From contig NZ_CAKXZT010000166.1 in NCBI RefSeq assembly GCF_935825525.1, positions 1 to 64,000 of the forward strand: a DNA stretch of 64,000 bases. Reading direction: 5' to 3'. This stretch comes from Mesorhizobium escarrei. GTDB taxonomy: Bacteria; Pseudomonadota; Alphaproteobacteria; Rhizobiales; Rhizobiaceae. A model generated the notes under the pieces. The model was given only the letters and a program-made list of their open reading frames with translations, did no database searches and was not told the origin of the DNA. Position numbers and translations under genes: made by a program. Below are positions 9,133-18,013 of the stretch, piece by piece (position 1 is the first letter of the stretch; each line of letters starts with the position of its first letter).

Positions 9133-9379
9133 TTCTCGGCATGCCGGGATCAGGAACGGCAGGCTAGCGATCATGCCGCCGATGCTGGTCGCTACGCTTG
9201 TAGTGGCACCGCGACGCAGCGGGCCACCCTGTACCCCTTCCACCACAGGCTTCCGAGCATCCCATACTGATGGTGGCCCCGAGCGATGCGACAACCCCGA
9301 CCAAAGATGCGCTCAAAGGCCGGCCGATCAGACTCACCATTGCGGGATCAGCAACAAGTCGAGACCGAGTATCCATCAA
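9133..9379 (-). pseudogene. Membrane-protein relic, family not identified
   Basis: The minus strand reads IGRPLSASLVGVVASLGATI in one frame and then EGVQGGPLRRGATTSVATSI with GGMIASLPFLIPA in another. This is the pattern of hydrophobic helices of one protein interrupted by a frameshift. I do not recognise the family. It lies just upstream of dehydrogenase relic copy 2 and may belong to the same old cassette. Confidence 0.3.
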
Positions 9380-9469
9380 TCCCAGGAGCCTCGGCTAATT
9401 CCTGGAAACATTCATTTGCAGGGACGATCGGTTACCATTGGATTTTCAAGAGACATTTGGCTCTTATAG

Positions 9470-9533
9470 GTGCCGGTTTGTCGAAGGGCTTTGTCTCGGT
9501 TGCGGCGGCTGGCATCTTCTTGCGGTAAACAGC
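9470..9533. repeat. Diverged repeat, copy 2 (partner at 4637-4700)
   Basis: See copy 1. On the minus strand this copy would encode the end of a short frame containing YRKKMPAAATETKPF, while copy 1 gives YRKDGLAAAKATKPF. The similarity at peptide level suggests both derive from a coding sequence. Confidence 0.4.
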
Positions 9534-9621
9534 AACGGTTCGAATGTCCGGCGATCTGTCGAGTGCAGCCGTATGGAGGTTGTGTGCGTCAGGTTCTGGA
9601 AAAGGGCGGCCCTGGGGCTGG

Positions 9622-9732
9622 TCATTCGGCTTGGCGCAGAGCAAGCTTCTTGTGCTCGCGCAGGTCGTCCATGTTGATGTAGCGGTTTGCCTCCTCAGCA
9701 GCGCTGGTCGATTTACCTTCTATCTTGGTCAC
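9622..9732 (-). CDS. 36-residue small protein overlapping the end of the histidine kinase gene
   Basis: A GTG at 9732 opens a frame of 36 codons (VTKIEGKSTSAAEEANRY at the start, then NMDDLREHKKLALRQAE before a TGA). It is preceded by GGAGG at a plausible distance and overlaps the last 20 bases of the upstream kinase gene in another frame, so it could be translationally coupled. The product would be charged, helical and soluble. I recognise no family. The coupling and the strong ribosome site are the reasons to list it. Confidence 0.45.
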   Translation of the reverse strand: MTKIEGKSTSAAEEANRYINMDDLREHKKLALRQAE

Positions 9733-11548
9733 AGTGGCGTTCCTCCGGGTGATGCGACTGCAAGGCGAACTGGAACGTCGCACCAGGCCCGGCATTGCGC
9801 GAGGCCCACAATTTGCCCCCGTGGTTCTCCATGATCGAGCGGCAGATCGACAGCCCCATACCCATGCCGCTAGGCTTGGTCGTGAAGAAGGGGTCGAAGA
9901 GCTGCCTTACATTGCCCGGGTCGATGCCAACGCCGGCGTCTTCGACCGCGACAAGTACCTGGCCGGCGTCGTCCAGTTGCGATCGGATCACCAGCTCGTG
10001 CGACCGGTCGGTGATGGGCGCCATGGCCTCCACGCCGTTGACGATCAGATTGATGATCACCTGCTGCAGTTGGACGCGATCGCCGAGCACGGCGGGCAAC
10101 GCCGGCGCCAGTTCCAGGCGCAGTGACACCCCACGGCTGAGCACCTCCTGGTGCATGAGCGGGATCACCTCCCTGATCGCGTGGTTGATGTCCAGTCCCA
10201 CCTTCTGGGTCTCGGTCCTCTTGGAAAGCGCGCGAAGCCGATGGATGATCTCGCCTGCCCGCCTGCCATTGCTGATCATGTCATGAAGAGCCTCACGCAC
10301 CTCGGCCAGATCAGGCACCTCGCGGTCGAGCCACTGCAGGCCGACCTCGCCATTGGTCACGATGGCGGCAAGCGGCTGGTTGACTTCATGGGCGATCGAG
10401 GCGGTCAGCTCGCCCAGCGTCGTCACGCGTGAGACATGCGCCAGCTCCGCCTGCGACTGGCGCAACGCTTCTTCTGCCCTCCTGGTTGCCGTGACGTCCG
10501 TCACCGCCCCGACAAACTCCACGTCCTCCGATGCGCCTTTCGTCGCGTGTGCCACGGCGTGGACATGCCTCACGGAGCCATCCGGCATCAGCAAACGATA
10601 TTCATGAGAGAAATCCTTTCCGTCGCGAGCCGCACGGTCGACGGTCTGTCGTACGGCAGCGCGATCGTCCGGATGGGTGCGTTGAACGATCATGTCGACG
10701 GTGACAGAAGGAGCCTTGTCGTATCCAAAGATCCGGAAAGTCTCGTCCGACCAGATGATCTCGCCGGTGGCGACACTCCAGCCAAAGCTCCCCGTGTGGC
10801 TCAATCTCTGCGCTTCGGTCAAAAAGGCTTCGCTTCGCCGCAGGGCATCTTCAGCCCGCTTGCGCTCCGTGATGTCGTTGTTGGTCTCGAGGATCGCCAC
10901 CGGGCGTCCACCGTCGTCCCTCTGCAGGGACCAACGGCTGGCAACCACCAGCGGACGCCCGTCTCGCCTGGCGTGGACGAGTTCTCCCTCCCAGCGGCCG
11001 GTGCGGAGCAACTCCGTGTTGATTTCTTCAAGCGGCGCCGGGAAGACCGTCCGCATGAGCTGGTGAGCCACCTGGCCGATAGCCTGATGGCTCTGCCATC
11101 CATAGCGTTCCGCAGCGCCCAGATTCCAGTAGGTGATCTTGTCCTCCATATCACGGACGAAGATCGTGTCGTGCGTCAGGTCCAGGAGGTCGGCACGCTC
11201 GCGCGACACGGCCGCTCCTGCTTGATTCTTCACGGCGAGGAACGCTGTCGTTCCAATCGCCAGGAGGCTGACGAGAAGCCTGACAAAGGGGTCACCCGCG
11301 TAAGACGGACCGTGCTGCAGCAAATAGCCAAGGATCGCCAGTGCGGCGCATCCCAACGATAAGAACAACACACCGCGCCAGTGGAGGAAGTTGACCGACA
11401 GCAGTACAACGACGACGTAGAGCGCCGCTGTCGCATCCGGCCTGAGGACAAGGGTGTCGACTGCGAAAATCCCGATGGCAAGTAACCCGGCAGCCACAGG
11501 AAAGAGGATGCTGCTGACGGAGGCCAGCGGAGACAGCATTTGGGCCAT
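9713..11548 (-). CDS. Membrane PAS-domain sensor histidine kinase
   Basis: Hybrid membrane sensor. About four N-terminal transmembrane helices (residues 10-100, for example LYVVVVLLSVNFLHW) lead into a first PAS domain (TIFVRDMEDKITYWN) and a second PAS/PAC domain (GYDKAPSVTVDMI to FVGAVTDVTATRRAEE). The HisKA domain has LGELTASIAHEVNQPLAAI, with the phospho-accepting His near residue 387. The ATPase domain has an N box at NLIVNGVEA, a G1 box at VEDAGVGID and GMGMGLSICRS. The layout resembles rhizobial NodV/FixL/TodS-type kinases. The ATG at 11548 has AAGG upstream; an earlier ATG at 11581 would add 11 residues. No response regulator gene is adjacent. Fragments of kinases of this kind lie at 16.1, 21.2 and 27.1 kb. 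Confidence 0.88.
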   Translation of the reverse strand: MAQMLSPLASVSSILFPVAAGLLAIGIFAVDTLVLRPDATAALYVVVVLLSVNFLHWRGVLFLSLGCAALAILGYLLQHGPSYAGDPFVRLLVSLLAIGTTAFLAVKNQAGAAVSRERADLLDLTHDTIFVRDMEDKITYWNLGAAERYGWQSHQAIGQVAHQLMRTVFPAPLEEINTELLRTGRWEGELVHARRDGRPLVVASRWSLQRDDGGRPVAILETNNDITERKRAEDALRRSEAFLTEAQRLSHTGSFGWSVATGEIIWSDETFRIFGYDKAPSVTVDMIVQRTHPDDRAAVRQTVDRAARDGKDFSHEYRLLMPDGSVRHVHAVAHATKGASEDVEFVGAVTDVTATRRAEEALRQSQAELAHVSRVTTLGELTASIAHEVNQPLAAIVTNGEVGLQWLDREVPDLAEVREALHDMISNGRRAGEIIHRLRALSKRTETQKVGLDINHAIREVIPLMHQEVLSRGVSLRLELAPALPAVLGDRVQLQQVIINLIVNGVEAMAPITDRSHELVIRSQLDDAGQVLVAVEDAGVGIDPGNVRQLFDPFFTTKPSGMGMGLSICRSIMENHGGKLWASRNAGPGATFQFALQSHHPEERHCDQDRR

Positions 11549-12239
11549 TGCAATCGTGCCTTTTTGCCTGCCGCAACTCATCTGACTTCACGGCCGCTCC
11601 ACGCTGGCGGGAATCGACGCAGAGAAGTGCTGCTGAGCATGGCCGACCTATTCTGGCGCCCCGTGGGAACTAAAACAATGGAGATGCATCCCTTGCCAAT
11701 AGCAATGAAAATTTTTGGTGGAACAGATTCCTCAGAGTTGGAGCAGGCAAAATTGGGCCGGTGATAATAAGTCACCAAGGCCATGCTTGCGTTATGGTGA
11801 GACGTTTGAAGGAAGCGAGGGCGTAGTGTGTTTGGCCAAGAACACTGTGCGGAATGGAAGCGCGGCATCACGTGGCAAGCCGGAAGTGCCGAGGGCCGTG
11901 GTCCCCTTCAGCCCAACGACGGATGCGCATAGTCGCCGAAGCTCTTTCTGAAACACCTGGCCGAGGCGAAGCGATCTGATTGCGGCTTACAATGCTCGTG
12001 GGGACCATGGCGACCTGGTCTTTCCAATTCGCACAGCGTCTCGCACATACTAAGGTTTAAGCTTCCCAGACAGATCAGATACCCGATTAAACGCTAGTAG
12101 AATGGAAGGCACCCCGACTCCTGCAATAGTCTGCAAGGCTAATAGCAGGTGCAAACAAATACACCCGTTGGCACGAAGGTTGAAATCGACCGCAGGGCTG
12201 GCTGAGAGGTCAGCCTTCGTCCAAAATTCGGAGGTCCGG
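11549..12239. other. Intergenic region, no gene recognised
   Basis: About 690 bases between the divergent histidine kinase and the 12.2 kb operon. Short frames on both strands show no family. It must hold the promoters of both units, but I cannot place them with confidence. Confidence 0.4.
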
Positions 12240-12593
12240 ATGTCCAACCAAGTTCAGGTTAAATCACGTTTTGAGTTGACGCCTATCAAAGCCACGAGCG
12301 CGGCAGTCATGCTGGTCGCTATGTCCACCATTCCTGTGGCGGCCGCGACACAATCACCTCTGTGCGGCTCGCGGCCGGAACTCTTGAAGCAACTTTCCAA
12401 ACGATTCAATGAAGCGCCCTCTGCCCTCGGTTTGGCCAAGGATGGTTCAATCATTGAAGTGCTGACCAGCGACGACGGCTCGACGTGGACGATTATGATC
12501 AGCCAGCCGAACGGCTCGAGCTGCCTCGTGGCGGTCGGCGAAGGCTGGGAAGAAGTGAAGCATGTCGCCACCAAGGGCGAGCGTGGCGCCTGA
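12240..12593 (+). CDS. Secreted hypothetical protein, first gene of a four-gene envelope operon
   Basis: 117 residues with an unusually long N-terminal region before a hydrophobic export segment (ATSAAVMLVAMSTIPVAAA). Two cysteines remain in the mature part (SPLCGSRPE and SSCLVAVGEGW). The mature region reads like a small beta-rich periplasmic domain. The start at 12240 has GGAGG five bases upstream; the frame is open further upstream but without a ribosome site. The next gene, an ExbB/MotA-like channel protein, begins 21 bases after the stop, so a joint operon is likely. Family not identified. Confidence 0.75.
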   Translation: MSNQVQVKSRFELTPIKATSAAVMLVAMSTIPVAAATQSPLCGSRPELLKQLSKRFNEAPSALGLAKDGSIIEVLTSDDGSTWTIMISQPNGSSCLVAVGEGWEEVKHVATKGERGA

Positions 12594-12614
12594 TCGCATA
12601 GAAGGAAAGTCAAA

Positions 12615-13196
12615 ATGGTTGATACCTATTTCCGGGAAAGCGTGTCGCGGCAGAAGTTGCGGCCCATCGTTGGTCCGATCTCCCAGAAGCCAGGGCAAGA
12701 GCAGCCAGGCGACCTGGGCTCGCAAGCCGTTGCCCGCAAGCTGTGGGACAAGAGCCCTGACGACACACACGGCACTCCGCTGGCGTTTCTCTCGCGGTTC
12801 ATCGTTCTTCAGACGATCGGCGCCGCCGGGATCGCCGGCCTGTGGATCGCTGGCATTGCCGGCAAACCGTTCGTCGGGGACAACGCGTTTCTGTGCTGGT
12901 TGATCGCAGCCATCGGAGCCTTGGGCATTCTGTGCGTTTTCCTTCGACGCTGGCACGACGTCGACTGGCTGGCGACCCATGTGGTGCGGATCGGGCTGCT
13001 CGGAACCGTGGTCGGGCTCATTGTCGCTTTCTCTGCGGCGCGCGCCGGCGGCTCGGCCGACCCCAATGCGATCCGCCCGATGATCGCGTCGGTCATCGAC
13101 GGCATGTATGTCGCGCTCTATGCGACGCTGCTCGGCATAGCCACGAACCTGTGGCTAAAGATCAACCTTCGTCTGCTGGGTAACGTCGATGGATGA
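12615..13196 (+). CDS. MotA/TolQ/ExbB proton-channel-like membrane protein
   Basis: 193 residues with a soluble N-terminus (1-55), then hydrophobic helices near 60-80, 90-110 and two more in the C-terminal part, ATHVVRIGLLGTVVGLIVAF and DGMYVALYATLLGIATNLWL. The conserved GLLGTVVGLI helix and the following helix are the MotA/TolQ/ExbB hallmark, where these proteins form the proton channel that powers a partner across the envelope. It is short for the family. Its stop overlaps the start of the next gene by 8 bases. The partner that would replace TolR/ExbD is probably the following single-span protein. Confidence 0.75.
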   Translation: MVDTYFRESVSRQKLRPIVGPISQKPGQEQPGDLGSQAVARKLWDKSPDDTHGTPLAFLSRFIVLQTIGAAGIAGLWIAGIAGKPFVGDNAFLCWLIAAIGALGILCVFLRRWHDVDWLATHVVRIGLLGTVVGLIVAFSAARAGGSADPNAIRPMIASVIDGMYVALYATLLGIATNLWLKINLRLLGNVDG

Positions 13197-13779
13197 GGAA
13201 ACTCTCACCGTCTGGCTCGACACCGCTCTCTTGATGCTCGGCGGCTTCGTCCTCATGACCGTCCTCATGATGACGGTGATGAACCCGCCTGCCAAGGCGA
13301 GCGAAACCGATGGCGTCACAGCGCCCGGAAACGTGACCGTCGAAACGCAGTGGCCCGACAGACTCGACGCCGATGTCGATCTGTGGGTCCAGGCACCCGG
13401 CGATGTGCCGGTCGGCTACTCCAACAAGAGCGGCAGAGTGTTCGACCTGCTGCGCGACGACCTGGGCATGGCGCAAGACATCACCGACTCCAACCATGAG
13501 GTCGCCTATTCGCGGGGCGCTCCCGCGGGCGAATACGTCGTCAATGTTCACATGTATCGCGGCGTGAACGTCAAATATCCCGTCCCGGTGAGGTTGACCG
13601 TCAATGTAAAGGGCGATTCCACCAAGTCGTCAGCGCCGCTGGCCACAACGAAGGTCGAGCTGCGCAAGCGAAACCAGGAGCTTACCGCTGTGAGATTCCG
13701 GCTCGATTCGACTGGCCAACTGGTGCCAGGCAGCATCAACAGCATCTTCAAACCCCTACGCGTGGCGGCCACCCAATGA
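13189..13779 (+). CDS. Single-span membrane protein, likely partner of the ExbB-like protein
   Basis: 196 residues. One transmembrane helix near the N-terminus (DTALLMLGGFVLMTVLMMTV) is followed by an extracytoplasmic domain containing LDADVDLWVQAPGD, VGYSNKSGRVFDLLRDD and GEYVVNVHMYRG. That pattern recalls DUF2135/YfaP-like beta domains (D-x-D-LWV, GEY-V-V). The topology is that of TolR/ExbD, but the periplasmic domain is different. It overlaps the gene before it by 8 bases and the gene after it by 4, so the three are tightly coupled. Assigning it as the energised partner is inference. Confidence 0.65.
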   Translation: MDEETLTVWLDTALLMLGGFVLMTVLMMTVMNPPAKASETDGVTAPGNVTVETQWPDRLDADVDLWVQAPGDVPVGYSNKSGRVFDLLRDDLGMAQDITDSNHEVAYSRGAPAGEYVVNVHMYRGVNVKYPVPVRLTVNVKGDSTKSSAPLATTKVELRKRNQELTAVRFRLDSTGQLVPGSINSIFKPLRVAATQ

Positions 13780-14270
13780 TGATCGCTCCCATCATCTTCG
13801 CCCTGCTGCTGGGCGCGTTCATCTTCGTCATCCTGCCGCATGCAGGTTTTGCCCGCCGCACCCTCTCGGTCGGCATCTTCCTGGCGCTGATTGCCGTCGT
13901 CTATGTCGGCGCCACCGAGCTTCTTGGCCGTCCGAAGCCGTTGACGCTCGAGTGGCGCGACACGGCAAAAGTCCAGGTGGTGGGGGCGGTTCCGATTGAG
14001 AACGAGGCCATCTACCTTTGGCTCACCACGCCCGGTTCGACTGAGCCGCGCTCATATGTGCTGCCCTGGAGCCAGCAAGCCGCGCAACAGCTGCAAGATG
14101 CGATGGGCAAGGCGGAGGCCGACGGCACCGGGGTTGAGATGAAGATGGCTGGCGGTCCCGGCCTCGATACCCGCGAGCCGATGTTCTACGCACGGCCGCA
14201 ACCGGCCCTACCGGCAAAGGACTATCAGGGCGGCGTTGGCCCCCTCGTGTATACGCAGCCGGGGTTGTGA
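13776..14270 (+). CDS. Membrane protein, last gene of the ExbB-like operon
   Basis: 164 residues with two N-terminal transmembrane helices (PIIFALLLGAFIFVILPHAG and LSVGIFLALIAVVYVGA) and a C-terminal region with LEWRDTAKVQVVGAVPIENE and IYLWLTTPGSTEPRSYVLPW, probably extracytoplasmic. The start ATG overlaps the stop of the previous gene (ATGA). The family is not recognised. Its place at the end of a four-gene set suggests it works with the ExbB-like channel and its single-span partner. Confidence 0.65.
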   Translation: MMIAPIIFALLLGAFIFVILPHAGFARRTLSVGIFLALIAVVYVGATELLGRPKPLTLEWRDTAKVQVVGAVPIENEAIYLWLTTPGSTEPRSYVLPWSQQAAQQLQDAMGKAEADGTGVEMKMAGGPGLDTREPMFYARPQPALPAKDYQGGVGPLVYTQPGL

Positions 14271-14611
14271 TCGAATTTCCCGCCGAGCACGTATTCCCCT
14301 CCGGCAGTTTGGCAGGATAGCGCGGTTGGCCTATTTCCGTCCGCCGAAAAGCGCCGGTCCTCTCTATTTCTGGCACCCTCACTGGCGAGGTCTATCCCGC
14401 TATGCTCAAGACCGTTTGCAGTTCTCGCGAGCCCCAAGTTAAATTACTCTGCTCGAAGTCTATGGCAAGCATCTGCCCAAGCGCGCCTAATGATCCAAAG
14501 CCGATGAACGGGCGGAACGGCAAAATGCATTGGGCACACAGAGAGACGCGAAACCCCACCCGGCATAAAGTCGCAATCTTGATGCTCGCAGAAATGGTGC
14601 CGGATGCTTAG
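14271..14611. other. Intergenic, no gene recognised
   Basis: Short unsupported frames only. No terminator hairpin is obvious by eye after the operon end. Confidence 0.35.
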
Positions 14612-14916
14612 CGCCGTCGTGTTGCAGAACCCGACGAGCGACACAAATGGTGGTTCAGCGCAAACTTCAGCGGGTGGAAAACCAACTGGCACGGCTGGCG
14701 TCGCCAAGCTGGCCAGAAGACGTTTGGTAAGATTGATCGTGATAAAGCCAAGGCGGGCAAGGCGCTATTCACGGCGTATCGCGTAAGCTGCCACAACGCC
14801 TGGCCCTATCGCTGGACTGAAGCGAACAAATACGGCAAGCGCTTCGTCTTGGTCGGACTGACGCCGCAAACATACGTCAGCACAGACAGAGCACAGTTTG
14901 ATGCCCTAACACGATG
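14612..14916 (+). pseudogene. Cytochrome c family relic
   Basis: An open frame without a start codon encodes KIDRDKAKAGKALFTAYR and VSCHNAWPYRWTEANKYGKR followed by FVLVGLTPQTYVSTD. This matches the haem-binding part of a di-haem cytochrome c family in which the motif should read CxxCHNAWPYRW. Here the first Cys is Arg (CGC for TGC), which would abolish haem attachment. The upstream and downstream parts of the protein are missing. A decayed fragment. Confidence 0.5.
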
Positions 14917-15280
14917 ACCCGGGTCCCAACCTGCTCGAGCGTGACAACATGCCCTGCATTGTCGTCGAGTTCGATACACGGCGTGTGCGGATTTACGCGA
15001 ATTCACCTATCCACCTGTCCTGCGGCTGTCGCGCTGCGTCTTTCTGCTGGCCAACAAGGCGCCACCGACGGGCCGCTGTCAGATCTAAGCGCGCGCTGTC
15101 GGCGGCTACGTCTCTGGCCTTGCCCTCTCACCTTCGCTTGTTTGCAAACAAAATTAAGCCGTTCACCGCAATCTTGAAAAAGTCAGGCTGGCCTACCCAG
15201 GCTATAGCGGGTCGGCATTAATTACGCGAAATAAGCGCAGGCTATGCGCGCATCTTGGCTGCGTCACGAAGGAGGTTGTC
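14917..15280. other. Intergenic, no gene recognised
   Basis: Follows the cytochrome relic. Frames of 80-90 codons exist but carry no recognisable domain. The last 30 bases hold the strong ribosome site of the AhpD-like gene. Confidence 0.35.
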
Positions 15281-15628
15281 ATGCATATGATCGATTGGAA
15301 CACCTATCGCCAGCAGGTCGTCGCTGGGGTCGGCGGCTTTGGCAAGCTTAGCCCAGAGACGGTCAGGGGCTATGGGGCGATGGGTGGCGCTGGCCAGAAG
15401 ACCGGCCAGCTCGACGCGAAAACCCGTGAGCTGATTGCGATCGCGGTCGCGATCACCCTACGATGCGACGGCTGTATCACCGTCCACACCGACGCCGCCC
15501 ACAAACTCGGCGCAACCAAGGAGGAGGTCGCGGAGGCGCTGGGCGTCGCTGTCAGTGTCAACGCCGGTGCCGCCATCGTCTACTCGACCCGCACGCTCGA
15601 TGCCTATGCCGCCTCGGATGAAGCCTGA
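15281..15628 (+). CDS. Carboxymuconolactone decarboxylase / AhpD-like protein
   Basis: 115 residues of the AhpD-like superfamily, small helical proteins with a redox-active CxxC. The signature RCDGCITVHTDAAHKLGA carries C-x-x-C followed by His, as in alkylhydroperoxidase-type members rather than true decarboxylases. The rest (KTRELIAIAVAI, EEVAEALGVAVSV) fits the family and the length is normal. GGAGG sits seven bases before the ATG. The neighbours are gene relics, so context gives no pathway. A thiol-based antioxidant role is the family-based expectation. Confidence 0.9.
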   Translation: MHMIDWNTYRQQVVAGVGGFGKLSPETVRGYGAMGGAGQKTGQLDAKTRELIAIAVAITLRCDGCITVHTDAAHKLGATKEEVAEALGVAVSVNAGAAIVYSTRTLDAYAASDEA

Positions 15629-15740
15629 CCCGCTCAAAGGGGTCCCGTCATGAACATGCAGATCCGTCGCATTCTTCGCCTCCTTTCCAGTTAGAGATCG
15701 GACTGGATCGGCCTTCACGGGATGCGCGTTGCCATCGCAA

Positions 15741-16057
15741 GGGACGAACTTCAGGTCACCAATCCACGAAGACGATGGCGCGAGGCAGGCAGCATCACGC
15801 CGTTTGTCGCGACTGAAGTTCGATCCGGAGTTGCTCTATACGGGCGATGTTCCACGACATGGGTCTGACCAAGGCCCACAGCAGCGCCGATGAACGCTTC
15901 GGGTCGGCGGCCGCCAATGCGGCGCGGGATTCCTGAAAGCGGCACGGGATTCACACAGACGGACATCGAGACGGTATGGACCGCGATCGCGCTGCACACG
16001 AGGCTCGGCATTCCGAAGCACATGCATCCGGTCGTCGCGCTGGTGACGGCGGGGGTC
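15741..16057 (+). pseudogene. HD-domain phosphohydrolase relic
   Basis: Pieces of one HD-type hydrolase appear in successive frames: SRLKFDPELLYTG, then MFHDMGLTKAHSSADERF (the His-Asp metal motif is in HDMG), then TDIETVWTAIALHTRLGIPK with HMHPVVALVTAGV. At least two frameshifts separate them, one between YTG and MFHD and one after NAARD. The 3' end is cut where a histidine kinase fragment begins on the other strand at about 16070. Confidence 0.65.
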
Positions 16058-16069
16058 GTCGTAGAAGGC

Positions 16070-16183
16070 TTGGAGGATGTCCTCCAGTCGCTGGATGATC
16101 TCGCTTGCCCGCCCGCCATTGCTCATCATGTCACCGACGCAATCGCGGACCTCGGCCAGGTCAGGCACCTCAGGCCCAAGTCC
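16070..16183 (-). pseudogene. Histidine kinase fragment (HisKA region)
   Basis: The minus strand encodes PDLAEVRDCVGDMMSNGGRA followed by SEIIQRLEDILQ. This corresponds to the segment PDLAEVREALHDMISNGRRA just after the phospho-accepting helix of the 9.7-11.5 kb kinase. Nothing else of a kinase is present on either side, so this is an isolated fragment joined to the HD relic. Confidence 0.65.
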
Positions 16184-16231
16184 GGTGGGCCACCTCTTTC
16201 TGACTCAGTAAGACTAGGCCCCGAAATCAAC

Positions 16232-16402
16232 ATGGGTTACAGTTCGGGCTCCGTCAGCGCCGGTCACATGGTCCAGATGGAGCATGCCAGCAAGGCTAAT
16301 GCGCTGATCAAGGCGCAATCACCGGACAGCAGGTTCAAGAACCGGGGTGAGGGCTCAAAGGGCCCACAAACAGCCGCGAAGGGGAAGCCGCGAACCAAAT
16401 AG
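16232..16402 (+). CDS. Possible 56-residue leader protein before the sugar ABC operon
   Basis: An ATG at 16232 opens a frame that ends 14 bases before the ABC substrate-binding gene. The product is hydrophilic (MGYSSGSVSAGHMVQMEH at the start, a Lys/Gly-rich end). No ribosome site is visible and no family is recognised. It is listed because of its position and clean spacing; it may be non-coding. Confidence 0.3.
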   Translation: MGYSSGSVSAGHMVQMEHASKANALIKAQSPDSRFKNRGEGSKGPQTAAKGKPRTK

Positions 16403-16416
16403 GGGAGTGAAACGCA

Positions 16417-17946
16417 ATGTTCTACGTGCCGAAAGAGGCCGTTTTCAGGCGAATTAGCCGGCGCAAGTTTCTCGAATTGGGAGGCGGGGCCGCTTCCTCT
16501 CTGGGCGTGGGGTCGATGACTTTGGGCCTCGGCTCAACCATCACGCGTCGGCGTGTTCAGGCCCAGTCGTCCGACGATGCGAAATGGAAGCAGTATGCTG
16601 GCTCGAAGCTCACCTTCTTGTCGGAGAACACGCCGCCGTCCTTCGCCGTCCGCGATAACATCAAGACCTTTCAGGACCTGACCGGCATCGAGGTCACCAT
16701 CCTGACCGACGATCTGCCGGTGGTGCAGCAGAAGGTCGGCATCGACCTGCGCAGCGGCAAGGCCGACTATTTGCTCAACTACGTGCAGGACAAGCCGATC
16801 GGCGCGCCCTTCGCCGAGTTCTATGCCGACATGACGCCGCTATTCGGCGACGCCACGCTGCCGCAGGATCCCGACGGCTACGGCGACGACGCCTGGTTTG
16901 AGAACTTCCTGTCGGCCTGCGGCCGCTTCTATACGGAAGGCAAGATCGTTGCGCTTCCCTATGACTGCGCCGTGGCCTGCACCTTCTACCGCCAGGACAT
17001 CTTCGAGGCGAACAGCAAGGACTTCGAAGCCGAGCACGGCTACCGTCTCGAGTTCACCAAGGATTCCACCTGGAAGAACGTGATCGACATGGCCGCCTTC
17101 TTCAAGAAGGCGAAGGAGGCGGGCAAAGACGTGCCGTACGGCTATGCCCAGCACCATGGCTCATTCGCCTGGACGACGCAGCTCGACATCCAGCGCTTGC
17201 TCTTCGCCAACGGCCGTTGGATGGATTGGAATATCGATGACGTCTATGGCTCGAAAGAGCCGGGCAAGACCAACTGGGGTGACGAGCAGTCGGTCCTGAT
17301 TATGACGAAGTTCAAGGAACTGGCTGACGTCTGCCACCCCGACAACCTCGCCAACGGTACGCTCGAGCTCAACACCGTCTATCAGGCCGGCAACATCGCC
17401 ATGCAAACGCAGTATCACGAGTTTGCCGCGTCGATCGAGGATGAGAAGACATCGCGCGCCGCCGGCGGCAAGACCGCTTATGCGGTCTGCCCAAAGGGCG
17501 AGGCGAGCTGGATCAAGAACGGTGGCGAGGCGGTCAATGGCTGCAACTTGGGCATCGGCGGCATCGGAATCAACGGCAATGCCTCCGACGACCTGAAGCG
17601 CGCGGCCTATACATTCGCCATCTGGTCCGTTTCGCGGGAGAACCAGTTCAACGACCTGAAGGGCCTCGGCGGTACGCCGACCCGCAAGTCCGTGTTCGCG
17701 ATGGAAGAAGTGAAGAAGTCGATGGTGCGCCCGACCACCATGCCAAATGCGCTCACCTTCGACGCCGTCTACAACTACTGCATCAAGAACCCGCACATCG
17801 TGCTAGGCCCGAAGATCCCGCAGGCCAACGAGTATCACTCCATCCTCGCCGCTGAAGTCCAGAAGTGCCTCTCCAACGAGCAGACGCCCGAGGAGGCTTG
17901 CAAGTCGATCCAGACCCAGCTCGACGAGCTGAACGGCGCGGGTTGA
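16417..17946 (+). CDS. ABC sugar-type extracellular solute-binding protein
   Basis: 509 residues. A twin-arginine-like leader (RRISRRKFLELGGG) and a hydrophobic stretch ending AQAQ-like (RVQAQSSDD) direct it to the periplasm. The mature part resembles family 1 (MalE/UgpB-like) binding proteins: KLTFLSENTPPSFAVRDN, LTGIEVTILTDDLPVVQQK, GKIVALPYDCAVACTFYR. A GGGGAG ribosome site precedes the ATG. Two MalF/MalG-type permeases and a MalK-type ATPase follow, so the importer is complete. Family and context point to a carbohydrate or polyol; the ligand cannot be told. The number of internal cysteines is high for this family. Confidence 0.88.
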   Translation: MFYVPKEAVFRRISRRKFLELGGGAASSLGVGSMTLGLGSTITRRRVQAQSSDDAKWKQYAGSKLTFLSENTPPSFAVRDNIKTFQDLTGIEVTILTDDLPVVQQKVGIDLRSGKADYLLNYVQDKPIGAPFAEFYADMTPLFGDATLPQDPDGYGDDAWFENFLSACGRFYTEGKIVALPYDCAVACTFYRQDIFEANSKDFEAEHGYRLEFTKDSTWKNVIDMAAFFKKAKEAGKDVPYGYAQHHGSFAWTTQLDIQRLLFANGRWMDWNIDDVYGSKEPGKTNWGDEQSVLIMTKFKELADVCHPDNLANGTLELNTVYQAGNIAMQTQYHEFAASIEDEKTSRAAGGKTAYAVCPKGEASWIKNGGEAVNGCNLGIGGIGINGNASDDLKRAAYTFAIWSVSRENQFNDLKGLGGTPTRKSVFAMEEVKKSMVRPTTMPNALTFDAVYNYCIKNPHIVLGPKIPQANEYHSILAAEVQKCLSNEQTPEEACKSIQTQLDELNGAG

Positions 17947-18013
17947 TCCCACGCGAAAATTCCGGCGGCGGCAGTGACCCCTGCCGGATTTGGTACGGAG
18001 ACGGACTGGAAAG

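Noticed and set aside
10436-11362. 308-codon plus-strand frame
   Set aside because: Antisense to the PAS histidine kinase.
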